Shown: positions 42,258 to 51,801, counted from the stretch's first letter. The stretch: DNA of 64,000 bases from Paenibacillus sp. YYML68 (GCF_027923405.1 NZ_BQYI01000001.1:1900501-1964500), one strand, 5' to 3'. Translations and numbers: made by a program. The notes: generated from the sequence alone by a model not told the origin.

Positions 42258-43784
42258 CTAGTGCCAGCGCAATCCCTTCGGGTAATGGTTCTTCACCTGC
42301 TGGCCAATCTGCTTGCCCCAGCCGAGCGCGAAGCCGCCGGCTGTGACGAGTACCCAGCCGCTGCCGGAGCTAGCGGCTTCGAGCGTCTCGCCGCGCAGGT
42401 AGCGCTCGGCCTGCGGCGGGTCAAGCTCGACCGCGGGCGCGAGAGCTGCCAGCGCCGCGTCCATCGCAAGCGCGAGCGCATGAGCAGGCTCCGCGCGGTC
42501 CTTCTTGAGCTCGGCCAGGTGCAGGCCCGGCCGCAGCACCTTCAGGCCGTGCAGCGAGTCGCTGCGCAGGCTGCCTTGCTCGCCCGCGGGCAGCCAGTAC
42601 AGCTGCTCGCCGAACAGCAGCGGCTCGCCGGGGCCGAGCATCGCGAAGAGCCGCTGCGTGAACGATTCGCCGCCGAGCGTGTCGGCGAATTGCGCGAACA
42701 GCTTCATCGCGTCATCCTCGGGCTTGGAGCCGCGGCGGCCTTTGGGCGCTGCGGCTCCCTTGCGCGCACGACCGCGACCCGCAGCAACGGGCGACTGCCG
42801 ATCCTCCTGCGCCGCCAGCAGATGGCGGCCTGCTGTCGCGTTCAGCGACTGCTGTACCGCGATCGTCTCGTGAGTCGCTCCAGCTTCCGCCGCATCGAGT
42901 CCCTCGCTATCCGCCTCGCCTCTCAAGCGCAGCACGGCGACGAAGTGGCCTTCCCCGCGGTGCAGGTGCGGCCATATGCGCTCCGTCCTCACCAGCTCGA
43001 GCGCCGGGTATGCCGCCAGCAGCGCCTCAACCGTTCGCTCGTTCTCCTGCTCGTTGAACGTGCATGTGGAGTAAGCGAGCGTTCCCCCTACCTTGAGCAT
43101 ATGCACAGCCGAATGCAGGATGTCGAGCTGCCTGGCTGCGCACATCTCGACGTGGGCCGGCGACCATTCGCGGATCGCGTCCGGGTCCTTACGGAACATC
43201 CCTTCGCCGGAGCACGGGGCGTCGACCATAATTTTATCGAAGAAGCGCGGGAAGCGACTCTCCAGCTGTGGCGGCGACGCGTTGACGACGACGGCGTTAG
43301 TGCCGCCCATTCGCTCGACGTTCTCGGACAGACTGCGGGCGCGAACAGGGTGAATCTCGTTCGAGATCAGCAGTCCGCGTCCGTGGAGCTTGTCGAGAAT
43401 GTGTGTCGACTTGCCGCCGGGCGCAGCCGCGAGGTCCAGCACCGTATCGCCGGGCTCCGGTGCGAGCAGCTCGACAGCTGACATGGCCGACGGCTCTTGG
43501 ATATAATAGAGTCCTGCGGCATGATACGGCTGCTTGCCGGGTCTGGCGTCCTCCCGGTAGTAGTAGCCGGACCTGCACCAAGGCACAGGCTCCAGTCCGA
43601 GCTTCTCGGTGAGCGCTGCGAGCAACTCCTCACGGGCTTCCGCTCCTAGCTCGGACAGCTTGCGTGTATGGAAGCGCAGCCCCTGCGTCCGCGGGGCGGT
43701 GTAGGCGTTCAGGAATCGCTCGGCCTCGCAGCCGAGCAGCGAGCGCATCTGCGCGGTATAGCTTTCGGGTAATACGATCGTCAC
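42258..43784 (-). CDS. rsmF: RsmF/NOL1-NOP2-Sun family rRNA cytosine methyltransferase
   Basis: A 508-residue SAM-dependent m5C methyltransferase. 'LDLAAAPGGKSTHIL' is the SAM loop, and the paired catalytic cysteines are in 'VDAPCSGEGMF' and 'YSTCTFNEQENE'. After residue 300 come a Lys/Arg-rich linker and a C-terminal PUA-like region as in RsmF/YebU. The GTG start follows AAGGAG at 12 bp. The sequence is GC-richer than its neighbours, which creates a long antisense frame. The target is probably 16S or 23S rRNA. Confidence 0.87.
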   Translation of the reverse strand: MTIVLPESYTAQMRSLLGCEAERFLNAYTAPRTQGLRFHTRKLSELGAEAREELLAALTEKLGLEPVPWCRSGYYYREDARPGKQPYHAAGLYYIQEPSAMSAVELLAPEPGDTVLDLAAAPGGKSTHILDKLHGRGLLISNEIHPVRARSLSENVERMGGTNAVVVNASPPQLESRFPRFFDKIMVDAPCSGEGMFRKDPDAIREWSPAHVEMCAARQLDILHSAVHMLKVGGTLAYSTCTFNEQENERTVEALLAAYPALELVRTERIWPHLHRGEGHFVAVLRLRGEADSEGLDAAEAGATHETIAVQQSLNATAGRHLLAAQEDRQSPVAAGRGRARKGAAAPKGRRGSKPEDDAMKLFAQFADTLGGESFTQRLFAMLGPGEPLLFGEQLYWLPAGEQGSLRSDSLHGLKVLRPGLHLAELKKDRAEPAHALALAMDAALAALAPAVELDPPQAERYLRGETLEAASSGSGWVLVTAGGFALGWGKQIGQQVKNHYPKGLRWH

Positions 43785-43913
43785 GACGCTCGGCCGCTCC
43801 TTCCTCTCTCATTTTTCATAGAATCCATTATGGAGCATCCGATGTATCCTTGCAATCTCCTAATAAGCTCAGAGCAATGGATGGTGTGCATGACGGGCTG
43901 GCACATTTTCTTA

Positions 43914-43943
43914 TTGAGAGAGTTCAAGTCTGCATGATATAAT
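43914..43943 (+). promoter_or_regulatory. promoter of the queDEC operon
   Basis: TTGAGA, 18 bp, TATAAT, giving a start about 30 bp before queD. No preQ1 riboswitch precedes it. Confidence 0.7.
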
Positions 43944-43978
43944 GGTATGATGTTCTGAGATAAAGGAGGGACGCTGAG

Positions 43979-44449
43979 GTGGAATACGATTTTCCTCGTA
44001 AAGTGCAACGGTTCGGCGAAGACATCCAGATGGAACAATTGAAATATCACGACAAGGAAGTGCTCGTATCCAAGGAGTTTACCTTCGACAGCGCCCACCA
44101 TCTGCATTGCTATGAAGGTAAATGCAAGAGCCTTCACGGGCATACGTACAAGCTGCAGGTCGTCATGCGGGGCAAGGTGGACGAGCGCGGGCTGACCATT
44201 GATTTTGCTGATATTAAACGGATCGCGAAGGAACGCGTTATCGATAAATTGGATCATCGCTACTTGAACGAGGTGCTGCCTCCGATGAATACGACGGCGG
44301 AGAACATGGTCGTCTGGATGTATGAGGAGCTGTCGGACGCGCTGCGTGCCGAAGGGCTGTACCCGGCGGTCAAGCTCGAAGAGGTGCGTCTGTGGGAGAC
44401 ACCGACGAGCTATGCAGCGGTGACGGCTGCTCTGATGGGGGAGGCGTAG
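43979..44449 (+). CDS. queD: 6-carboxy-5,6,7,8-tetrahydropterin synthase
   Basis: Second enzyme of preQ0/queuosine synthesis. It has 156 residues. Zinc histidines and the catalytic Cys lie in 'FDSAHHLHCYEGKCKSLHGH', and the C-terminal 'EVRLWETPTSYA' closes the active site. A 25-residue N-terminal extension precedes the usual start. The GTG is 8 bp after GGAGGGACG. The next gene queE begins one base after the queD stop, so they are coupled. Confidence 0.93.
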   Translation: MEYDFPRKVQRFGEDIQMEQLKYHDKEVLVSKEFTFDSAHHLHCYEGKCKSLHGHTYKLQVVMRGKVDERGLTIDFADIKRIAKERVIDKLDHRYLNEVLPPMNTTAENMVVWMYEELSDALRAEGLYPAVKLEEVRLWETPTSYAAVTAALMGEA

Positions 44450-44450
44450 C

Positions 44451-45164
44451 ATGAGCGAAGTAAGCACTCCGCTATCCGCGGAGCTGAAGCAGATCAAGCT
44501 GCCGATGGTGGAAATTTTCGAAACGGTGGAGGGAGAAGGCACACGTGCCGGCTTTCCGACCGTTTTTGTTCGTCTGTTCGGCTGCAACCTGCGCTGCACC
44601 TGGTGCGACACGACGTACAGCTATCCGCCTGCGGAGGCGGAGCTCGTGCTGACGATTGACCAGATCGTTCGGCAAGCGGGTACATACCGCTCCAGACATC
44701 TCTGTCTGACAGGCGGTGAGCCGCTGCTGTACGGGGATCGTTCGGCTGCTCTGATTGAGGCGCTGGCGGCTACGGGTCGTTATGATGATATTCATATCGA
44801 GACGAACGGTGCGATAGATCTCGCCCCATTCCTCGCTCGTATCGACGCGCCAGCCGTGCGGTATATTATGGATTACAAGCTGCCGGATTCGGGTGAGGAG
44901 GACAAGATGCTCGTCTCGAACTTGGCGCTGCTGCGCAGTCAGGATGAGCTGAAGTTCGTTATCGGCAGCGATCGTGACTTCGAGCGGGCGGTCGAGGTGC
45001 TGGAGCACCATCCGACGAAGGCGCTGCCGATGTTCAGCCCGGTATGGGAGACGATGCCTCCTGTGAAGCTCGTCGAGCGGATGCTGGAGCGGGGCTTGTC
45101 TCATGTGAAGCTGAACATGCAGCTGCATAAGATCATATGGGACCCGGCGGCGCGAGGTGTGTAA
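44451..45164 (+). CDS. queE: 7-carboxy-7-deazaguanine synthase (radical SAM)
   Basis: Converts QueD product to 7-carboxy-7-deazaguanine. The radical-SAM cluster motif is CxxxCxxC ('FGCNLRCTWCDTTYS'). 'LTGGEPLLY' and 'IHIETNGAI' bind SAM. The length (237 aa) is that of the Gram-positive type. Starts directly after queD. Third operon member queC follows 44 bp later. Confidence 0.95.
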   Translation: MSEVSTPLSAELKQIKLPMVEIFETVEGEGTRAGFPTVFVRLFGCNLRCTWCDTTYSYPPAEAELVLTIDQIVRQAGTYRSRHLCLTGGEPLLYGDRSAALIEALAATGRYDDIHIETNGAIDLAPFLARIDAPAVRYIMDYKLPDSGEEDKMLVSNLALLRSQDELKFVIGSDRDFERAVEVLEHHPTKALPMFSPVWETMPPVKLVERMLERGLSHVKLNMQLHKIIWDPAARGV

Positions 45165-45208
45165 TGAGGTGCTGTGGCTAGAGGAAAGTACGGAAGGATG
45201 AGCGTAAA

Positions 45209-45904
45209 GTGACGAAGAAGGCCGTTGTTATATTGAGCGGAGGCTTAGATAGTACGACATGTATGGGTATCGCACAGGATTGCGGGTACGAGGTGTACCC
45301 GATTACGTTCGATTACGGACAGCGTCAGCTGCGAGAGATCGAGAACGCCCGCAGCGTAGCGTCATTCTACGGTGCGGCGGACCGGCATAAGGTCATTTCG
45401 CTCGCGTTCCTGAAGGAGTTCGGCGGCAGTGCGTTGACGGACTTGTCCATCGACGTGCCGCCAGCGGGAGTTAGCGGAACCGCCTCCGATATTCCGGTGA
45501 CGTATGTGCCGGGGCGCAACCTGCTGTTCCTGTCGATTGCGACCTCGTACGCGGAGGTGATCGGCGCCGAGGCGATCTATATCGGCGTTAATGCGCTCGA
45601 CTACAGCGGCTATCCGGACTGCCGTCCGGAATTTATCCGCAAGGTCGAGGAAGTGATGGCGCTGGCGACGCGTGTCGGCGTAGAGGGCGTGCCGATTCGG
45701 ATCGAGACGCCGCTTATTCATTGGACGAAGGCGGAGATCATTCGCGAGGGCGAGCGCCTCGGCGTGCCGTACGGCTTGACGACGTCGTGCTACAACGGTC
45801 AGGACGAGGCTTGCGGCGAGTGCGATAGCTGCCGTCTGCGGCTGAAGGGCTTCGAGGCGGCTGGTCTGAGCGATCCGATCGCCTACCGTGGCGGCGAAGA
45901 GTAG
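45209..45904 (+). CDS. queC: 7-cyano-7-deazaguanine synthase
   Basis: ATP-dependent enzyme making preQ0. The PP-loop 'ILSGGLDSTTCMG' is at the N-terminus, and the zinc site 'CYNGQDEACGECDSCRLR' is near residue 190. 231 residues, normal. The GTG start is preceded by AAGG. queF, the last step to preQ1, is not in the window, so the pathway finishes elsewhere. Confidence 0.95.
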   Translation: MTKKAVVILSGGLDSTTCMGIAQDCGYEVYPITFDYGQRQLREIENARSVASFYGAADRHKVISLAFLKEFGGSALTDLSIDVPPAGVSGTASDIPVTYVPGRNLLFLSIATSYAEVIGAEAIYIGVNALDYSGYPDCRPEFIRKVEEVMALATRVGVEGVPIRIETPLIHWTKAEIIREGERLGVPYGLTTSCYNGQDEACGECDSCRLRLKGFEAAGLSDPIAYRGGEE

Positions 45905-46019
45905 CAGCTATAAGCGTGAGCTGAGCAAACCATAGGAACGTGCCGAAGTGCATCAGCCTTACGTACGGTTGATCAGTAACGATAAGCGTGCGATGAGCAG
46001 CAACGATAGCAGCAAGAAG

Positions 46020-46058
46020 AAGTCCGAGGTCAGCGGTGTGCTGTCTATCGGACTTTTT
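46020..46058 (+). terminator. terminator of the que operon
   Basis: AAGTCCGA and TCGGACTT, then TTT. It also faces the converging serine hydrolase gene. Confidence 0.75.
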
Positions 46059-46069
46059 GTGCGGAGTGG

Positions 46070-47152
46070 CTAGCGAGTCGGAATGATGCGGGCGCACGTA
46101 TGGAGCAGCTGGAGCATGAGCTGGTAGCTCGTTCCAGGTGAGGAAATCTCATTCACGGTCCCTGTAAGATAGAGGCGGTGCTCTGGGCTGTAGAAGGCGA
46201 ACGCGCCGGATAGTCCCGAATGGCCGAGCAGCTCGGGCGCAGGCTGGAACGGCGACATGAAGCGCGGCAGCTTGAAGCGGGCGAGGCCGACGCCGTATTC
46301 GAGCGGGAAGAAGATACGGTTCCACTGGTAGAGCGTCGCAAGAAGGTCCAGCGGGAACAGCTTACCCTCGAAGAACGCCCGCAGGAACACCATACATTCC
46401 TCTGCCGTCGATATGATGCTGCCGTCCGCGCCGAACGAGGTCATCGCGTGCGGGATTTGCAGCGGCTTTGCCTTGTAATGCATCGGGGCAGGCGTACGAT
46501 CCGACGGATCGGTGTACATGTAGGTGTGGGTCAGCTGTAGCGGCTCGAAGATGAGCTCGCGCATCGCTTCTCCGATGGGCTTGCCGGTCACCACTTCGAC
46601 AATGCGGCCGAGCAGCTGGAAGTTCGTGTCCGTGTAGAGCGCCTTCCCCTTCGTCCCCGGTGCAAAATGCGGCGTCATCGTCTTCGACCACGTGATCGCC
46701 TGCTCGAACGTCCAGCCTGAATCGTCCCCAGCCGTCAGTCGAGCCTGAAGCGGTCGCCCATTGGGATGACGATGCTGGAAGTAATCGGGTAAGCCGGACG
46801 TGTGCGAGAGCAGGTGAGTGATCGTCAGCTCCTGTGAGTAGTCGACGCCCTTGTACTGATGCAGCCCCTGCATCGTCTCGGCGTCTACATACACAGTGAT
46901 CCGCTCATGCAGGCCGATGCGGCCCTGTGCGCTTAATTGCAGCACCATCGCAGAGGTGTACAGCTTCGTCGTGCTGGCGATGAAGTAAGGCGAGTCCGGC
47001 TGCAGCGGCTCTGTCGCACCCGTCCAGACCCAATCGCTATCGTGCGCTTCGATGCGGATGATGGTACCTTGCTTGCGGCGGCCTGTCAGCTTGTGAAGCT
47101 GCTTGTTCAGTTTATCATTTAATTGTTCATGTCCAATGGATAGCTCGGTCAT
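46070..47152 (-). CDS. serine hydrolase, class C beta-lactamase/PBP4-like fold
   Basis: A 360-residue protein with the SxxK nucleophile motif 'IASTTKLYT' near residue 60, a Tyr motif 'YTDTNFQLLGRIVE' (YxN reads YTD) and an HSG box 'LGHSGLSGAF' in place of KTG. These define the beta-lactamase-like/esterase and D-aminopeptidase group. No signal peptide is seen, so it is probably cytoplasmic, and the substrate is unknown. The ATG follows AGGAGG. Divergent from the LysR gene. Confidence 0.85.
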   Translation of the reverse strand: MTELSIGHEQLNDKLNKQLHKLTGRRKQGTIIRIEAHDSDWVWTGATEPLQPDSPYFIASTTKLYTSAMVLQLSAQGRIGLHERITVYVDAETMQGLHQYKGVDYSQELTITHLLSHTSGLPDYFQHRHPNGRPLQARLTAGDDSGWTFEQAITWSKTMTPHFAPGTKGKALYTDTNFQLLGRIVEVVTGKPIGEAMRELIFEPLQLTHTYMYTDPSDRTPAPMHYKAKPLQIPHAMTSFGADGSIISTAEECMVFLRAFFEGKLFPLDLLATLYQWNRIFFPLEYGVGLARFKLPRFMSPFQPAPELLGHSGLSGAFAFYSPEHRLYLTGTVNEISSPGTSYQLMLQLLHTCARIIPTR

Positions 47153-47309
47153 GCTTGCACCTCCTAGTGACTCCGCGGCTGTTCGAGGGTCATGCGATTG
47201 ACATGGGAGTAGTTATGTATGATTATACGTGTGGACTGGCAAGCGGCATACATGCAGGAGCGATTTTACGAAAACTATACATAAAAGAGTCTGTACGGGA
47301 GGAACTGTG

Positions 47310-48182
47310 ATGGAGGACTTGAACTGGGTCATCTTGAAGGAGCTGTATACGCATCAGAACATGACGAAGGCCGCCGAAAGTCTGTACATCTCGCAGCCCG
47401 CACTGACGAACCGATTGCGGCAGATGGAGAAGGAATTCGGGGTGCAGATCGTACACAGAGGCCGCAGGGGCGTTCATTTCACGCCGGAGGGCGAATATTT
47501 GGCCAGATGCGCCGATGAGATGATCACCCGCATGCGTACGATCAAGGAGCAGGTGCTGAATATGAACGACCGTGTCGTCGGCACGCTGCGTCTTGCGGTG
47601 ACGAATCTGATCACGCGCAAGAAGCTCCCGAAGCTGCTGAAGCTGTTCAAGCATCAATACCCCGACGTTGAATTCAAGGTGATGACTGGCTGGAGCAAGG
47701 ATGTGTTCCATCAGGTGTACAACCAGGAGGTGCACGTCGGCATCGTACGTGGCGATTACGCATGGGCGGATCAGAAGCATCTGCTGTTCGAGGAGAAGGT
47801 GTGCATCGCCTCCAGCGAGCCGCTGGAGATGGGGGAGCTGCCGAGCCAGCCGCGTATCGACTACCAGACAGACCCGTTGTTCAAGTCGTTCATCGATCAA
47901 TGGTGGTCCGAGAACTACACGGTGCCGCCGCGCGTCGGCATGGAGGTCGACAAGGCAGAGACGTGCAAGGAGATGCTGCTGAACGGGCTCGGCTATGCGA
48001 TTCTGCCGCATACCGTCATCGAGGATGCGGAGGCGTTGTACACGGAGGTGCTTCTCGATACGTCTGGCGAGCCAATCGTACGCCGCACATGGCTGTATTA
48101 CCATGAAGAGATGCTGGAGCTGAACATCGTCCGCACGTTCGTCGAATTCGTGAAGCAGCTGGACTTGCAGGAGGGGCTGTAG
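47310..48182 (+). CDS. LysR-type transcriptional regulator
   Basis: A 290-residue LysR regulator: HTH at residues 1-60 ('NMTKAAESLYISQPALTNRL'), then a ligand-binding domain with 'TNLITRKKLPKLLKLF' and 'GYAILPHTVIED'. This branch resembles Bacillus regulators such as CitR/YwfK, but I cannot assign one. The divergent serine hydrolase and the downstream MFS gene are candidate targets. GGGAGG precedes the ATG; a GTG just before it is an alternative. Confidence 0.85.
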   Translation: MEDLNWVILKELYTHQNMTKAAESLYISQPALTNRLRQMEKEFGVQIVHRGRRGVHFTPEGEYLARCADEMITRMRTIKEQVLNMNDRVVGTLRLAVTNLITRKKLPKLLKLFKHQYPDVEFKVMTGWSKDVFHQVYNQEVHVGIVRGDYAWADQKHLLFEEKVCIASSEPLEMGELPSQPRIDYQTDPLFKSFIDQWWSENYTVPPRVGMEVDKAETCKEMLLNGLGYAILPHTVIEDAEALYTEVLLDTSGEPIVRRTWLYYHEEMLELNIVRTFVEFVKQLDLQEGL

Positions 48183-48311
48183 CGCAGCAGGAGCCATTCG
48201 CTGAGCGTATGGCTGGCCATTCATAATCGATATTTCCGCATGTGCTTCGCTCTCCGCTACAATAAGGACACAACGAGCTGCGCCCTTCGCGCAGATGGAG
48301 AGTGAGCCTTC

Positions 48312-49544
48312 ATGACGACAATTCGAGCGATCTTCCTTATTGCATTAAGCTTTCATACGATGGTGAACTTGACCAGACCGCTCATCCCACTGTATGCGAC
48401 CGAGCTTGGCGCGGGTACGATGGAGGTCGGCTTCCTGACCGCGGCGTATGCGGTGCTGCCGCTCCTGCTGGCGATCAGCGCTGGTAAGCTCGCTGACCTC
48501 GTCGGCGACCGGGTGCCGATCATCCTCGGCGCGGTTGGCCTCGCGATCGGGCTCGGGCTGCCTTACCTGTACCCTTCCATCGTGTCGCTGTATGCGTCTC
48601 AAGGCTTCGTCGGCATCTCACACATCCTCATCACCATCTCGCTGCAAAATGTGCTCGGCCACGCGGCAACGAAGGAGACGCGCGATCACGTGTTCGGGAT
48701 GTTCAGCATGTTCGTGGCGATCGGAGCGTTCCTCGGTCCGGTGCTGGGCGGATATTTGGCCGAGTATATGTCGTATCGGTTCGCCTTCCTCGTGTCGACA
48801 CTCCTAAGCGTCATGCCGCTCGCACTGGCGTTCCTCGTGCCGATGAACGTGCGCAGCAAGAGCCCTGAAGTCAATGCAGCTGCAGTAGAGGCGAAGCATA
48901 CACAGGGTCAGGCACATCCAGAACAACCGAGCTCTGATGCACCCGTAGGCAAAAGCCCGCTGCAGCTGCTCCGGCTGCCCGAGCTCCGCAAGGCGCTCGC
49001 CTCGAGCGCGCTTGTGCTATATTCCCGGGACATCTTCGTCGCCTATTTCCCACTATTCGCAGTCGGGCTCGGCATCTCCGACTCCAGCATCGGCTGGATT
49101 ATCGCGGTGCAAGGGCTCGCGATGATGCTCGTCAGACTGCTGCTCGGACGTATGACCGTCGCTTACGGGCGGGAGCGGGTGCTGCTCGCCTCGATCTGCG
49201 TAGCAGGCTTCGCGTTCCTGCTCGTGCCGATAGCAGGCCACGTGTACGCCCTCGGGCTGTTAAGCGCCCTGATGGGGCTGGGACTTGGCTGTGGTCAGCC
49301 GCTGTCGATGACGACGACGTACAACGCATCGCCGAAGTCGAGAACGGGCGAGGTGCTCGGGCTGCGGCTTGCGTGCAACCGACTGTCGCAGCTCGTCGCT
49401 CCGGTGTTCTTCGGGCTTGTCGGCAACGCGGTAGGCTTATTGTCGGTCTTCTATGTGAGTGGCGCGTTCCTGCTCGGCGGGGCGTTATTGACACGCTCCA
49501 AGCCCGAGGAGAAGTCGATGAACGGCTCACAGTACCGTATATGA
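48312..49544 (+). CDS. MFS transporter
   Basis: A 410-residue membrane carrier with about twelve hydrophobic segments. 'GKLADLVGDRVPII' is motif A after helix 2, 'GPVLGGYLAEYMSYRFAF' in part is motif C-like and suggests an exporter, and a central loop of about 45 hydrophilic residues separates the halves. The substrate is unknown. GGAG precedes the ATG. It lies downstream of the LysR gene in the same direction and faces another MFS gene. Confidence 0.85.
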   Translation: MTTIRAIFLIALSFHTMVNLTRPLIPLYATELGAGTMEVGFLTAAYAVLPLLLAISAGKLADLVGDRVPIILGAVGLAIGLGLPYLYPSIVSLYASQGFVGISHILITISLQNVLGHAATKETRDHVFGMFSMFVAIGAFLGPVLGGYLAEYMSYRFAFLVSTLLSVMPLALAFLVPMNVRSKSPEVNAAAVEAKHTQGQAHPEQPSSDAPVGKSPLQLLRLPELRKALASSALVLYSRDIFVAYFPLFAVGLGISDSSIGWIIAVQGLAMMLVRLLLGRMTVAYGRERVLLASICVAGFAFLLVPIAGHVYALGLLSALMGLGLGCGQPLSMTTTYNASPKSRTGEVLGLRLACNRLSQLVAPVFFGLVGNAVGLLSVFYVSGAFLLGGALLTRSKPEEKSMNGSQYRI

Positions 49545-49582
49545 AAAAAAGAGCGCCCGCTACAGCGATAGCGGACGCTCTT
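49544..49582. terminator. shared terminator of the two convergent MFS genes
   Basis: AAGAGCG-C-CCGCT pairs with AGCGG-A-CGCTCTT. On the minus strand a run of T follows, and the hairpin overlaps the last codons of the minus-strand carrier. Confidence 0.85.
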
Positions 49583-50834
49583 GGGTCTGTATGGCTCTAC
49601 GTTGCGGACGAATAAGCACGAAATAACATACGAGCGATCCGAGTCCGGATACCGCAATCACGAGACCGAGGGGCACTGCCGTATGCTCGCCGCCAAGCCC
49701 GACTAGCGGCGACGTGAGCGCGCCGAACAGCAGCGACAGGACGCCGAGCAGCGCGGCTGCGCTGCCTGCGGTCTTGCCCTTGCTCTGCAGCGCCAGCGAA
49801 GAGCTGGTCGGGCCGACGATGCCGACGCTCGACACGATCAGGAAGCAGGCCGCTGTAACGACGTATAGCGGTGCGTGCAGCAGCAGGGAGGCGAGCAGCA
49901 GAACACCTCCGCTCGCGGCGATGACGTAGCCGGTTACGAGCAGCTTCAGCTCGCTGAATCGACCAACGAGCCGCCCGGTCAGCTGCGAGGCCAGTATGAA
50001 GCCGATACCGTTGAAGGCGAAGATGTAGCTGTACATTTGCGCGGACACGCCGTATACGTTCTGTAGCATGAATGACGAGCCGGACAAGTAGGCGAACAGC
50101 GCAGCGGTCACGAAGCCGGAGGACAAGGCGTAGCCGATGAACTCGCGATCGCGCAGCAGCTCTCCGAACGTGCGTACGGTATGGAGAAGTCCAGCCTGCG
50201 AGCGCTTCTCAGGAGGCAGCGTCTCCTTCAGACCGAACAGCACAGCAGTCAGCATGACGATTCCAACGCCGGACAATACGTAGAATATTCCGTGCCAAGT
50301 GGTGTAGAGCAGCAGCTGGCCTCCGATAAGCGGCGCGATGATCGGGCCTGCTCCGTTAACCAGCATCAGCAGGGTGAAGAACCGTGTCAGCTCCTTACCC
50401 GAAAACAGGTCCCGCACGATTGCCCTCGCTACAACGATCCCTGCAGCGCCGGACAGCCCCTGCAGCGTTCGCAGCACGATGAGCGAGCCGATGCTGGTGC
50501 TCAGCGCGCACAGCAGCGAGCTGATCGCATAGACGGTGAGTCCGACGATGATCGGAGCGCGTCGTCCGCGCACGTCGCTGATCGGACCGGCCAGCAGCTG
50601 GCCTAGCGCGAGGCCGAGTAGGTAGAACGTCAAGCTGAGCTGGACGGCGGAGGCCGACGTCTCGAAGTCGCTCGTGATCGCAGGTAGCGCGGGCAAGTAC
50701 ATATCGACGGTGAGCGGCCCCATCATTCCGAGCGAGCCGAGAATAGCGACGAGCACTGCTTTAGCGGGCATCGCCTTCCTAGCTGCAAGAGGCTGCACGT
50801 CGCGTTCCTCTAGCAAGGTGTTCTTGATGCTCAC
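49560..50834 (-). CDS. Bcr/CflA-type multidrug efflux MFS transporter
   Basis: A 424-residue exporter with twelve hydrophobic segments. 'LTVDMYLPALPAIT' in the first helix is the hallmark of the Bcr/CflA family (bicyclomycin, chloramphenicol), with 'GPISDVRGRRAPII' as motif A and 'RTLQGLSGAAGIVVARAIVRDL' as the antiporter helix, quoted in part. The GTG start follows AAGGAGGAGC by 7 bp. It probably extrudes small toxic compounds; the exact substrate is unknown. Confidence 0.88.
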   Translation of the reverse strand: MSIKNTLLEERDVQPLAARKAMPAKAVLVAILGSLGMMGPLTVDMYLPALPAITSDFETSASAVQLSLTFYLLGLALGQLLAGPISDVRGRRAPIIVGLTVYAISSLLCALSTSIGSLIVLRTLQGLSGAAGIVVARAIVRDLFSGKELTRFFTLLMLVNGAGPIIAPLIGGQLLLYTTWHGIFYVLSGVGIVMLTAVLFGLKETLPPEKRSQAGLLHTVRTFGELLRDREFIGYALSSGFVTAALFAYLSGSSFMLQNVYGVSAQMYSYIFAFNGIGFILASQLTGRLVGRFSELKLLVTGYVIAASGGVLLLASLLLHAPLYVVTAACFLIVSSVGIVGPTSSSLALQSKGKTAGSAAALLGVLSLLFGALTSPLVGLGGEHTAVPLGLVIAVSGLGSLVCYFVLIRPQRRAIQTQERPLSL

Positions 50835-51068
50835 AGCAAGCTCCTCCTTGATTTTTCCATTTAATAGGCATGAGTCACGACTTGGAATCAACCTCCTTAT
50901 TGTAGCAGACCTGTATGACTGAGGCTACATGGTGCAAAAGTTCATCGCTCCGACACACTTTAGAGCCGCTGAGCCAAGTATAATGAAGATAGAGTAACGC
51001 TTGTACCGGATAGCTAGCAAGTGGGTCAAATAAGTTAGCAACGAATTCATTCACGATAGGAGGCGTAC

Positions 51069-51365
51069 ATGATGACGTATAAGACACCGGTAGGCAGGCT
51101 GCGCTATATTGGCCTGTATGAAGGTATTTCGTATCTCGTGCTGCTGTTCATCGCAATGCCGCTTAAGTATTGGGCTGGAATCCCCGAGGCGGTCGCTCTT
51201 GTTGGTGCGCTTCACGGCTTCCTGTTCGTGCTGTTTCTACTGGCCGTCGCCCATGTCATGCTCGCTCGCCGCTGGTCGATTGTGTGGGGAATGCTCGCGG
51301 TGATCGCTTCACTGGTGCCGTTCGGCACGTTCGTGCTGGACCGCAGGCTGCGGGATGAGAAATAA
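51069..51365 (+). CDS. DUF3817 membrane protein
   Basis: A 98-residue protein with three membrane helices ('YEGISYLVLLFIAMPLKYWA' in part, 'VALVGALHGFLFVLFLLAVA', 'WGMLAVIASLVPFGTFVLD'). The 'R.I...EG.SYL.LL..AMPLKY' and 'G..HG.LF' pattern marks DUF3817 (TIGR03954), of unknown function. AGGAGG precedes two adjacent ATGs. Confidence 0.83.
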   Translation: MMTYKTPVGRLRYIGLYEGISYLVLLFIAMPLKYWAGIPEAVALVGALHGFLFVLFLLAVAHVMLARRWSIVWGMLAVIASLVPFGTFVLDRRLRDEK

Positions 51366-51486
51366 TGGAGGGCAGCCCGCTCTAGCGCTGGCTGCAGCAA
51401 GGTACTGTGGAGCAGTCTGCTCCTGACACCACTCTTATCAACACAAACATAAAGAGCATCCAACGAAATATCGAGCATATAAAAGC

Positions 51487-51545
51487 AGAAGATCGCCCTA
51501 CCCGGCTAGCTTAGCCAGGTGGTTGGCGATCTTCTTGACGTTCTG
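51487..51545. terminator. long hairpin after the DUF3817 gene
   Basis: AGAAGATCGCC and GGCGATCTTCT pair over 11 bp, with GCT/AGC pairs inside. The stem is strong but the T-run is poor. It marks the left edge of the AT-richer stretch. Confidence 0.6.
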
Positions 51546-51600
51546 ATGCTTTCATCTATATACCATCTGGAAATTATAGTATAATGAAAGGAGGGTAACT

Positions 51601-51801
51601 ATGGATATTTGCGGGGGTATTGCTATGAAAATACGTCGATCATCAGATATTGAAAAGGCGATGAAGAATGCAGATTGTTCGTTAAAAGTCGAAGGTCTTC
51701 ATGTTACAGATGATGAGAATGAACTTATTCGTAAAAAGCTGCGCGGCGAAATTTCGCATGCTGGGTTTCTGCGTCGTGCTCTCAAGCTTGCTAAGTCATG
51801 A
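51601..51801 (+). CDS. VbhA-family antitoxin (Fic partner)
   Basis: A 66-residue protein. 'DCSLKVEGLHVTDDE' holds S27-x3-E31-G32, the (S/T)xxxE(G/N) inhibitory motif by which VbhA-type antitoxins block the ATP site of Fic proteins, and 'LIRKKLRGEISHAGFLRRAL' is the usual tail. AAAGGAGGG precedes the ATG at 51601; a second ATG is at 51625. Its stop overlaps the next ATG (ATGA), as in two-gene toxin modules. It seems intact although the toxin after it is broken. A TATAAT lies about 20 bp upstream of the ribosome site. Confidence 0.75.
   Translation: MDICGGIAMKIRRSSDIEKAMKNADCSLKVEGLHVTDDENELIRKKLRGEISHAGFLRRALKLAKS

Noticed and set aside
42156-43481. A 441-codon open frame on the plus strand
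   Set aside because: It lies fully opposite the RsmF-like gene, is full of Arg and Leu without domain pattern, and reflects the GC-rich codons of the real gene.
43810-43978. preQ1 riboswitch upstream of queD
   Set aside because: Neither the CTAGC-ACCCTC pattern nor the A-rich tail of preQ1-I is present; only a plain promoter is visible.
47223-48224. A 333-codon frame opposite the LysR gene
   Set aside because: His/Leu/Arg-rich shadow of a real HTH regulator.
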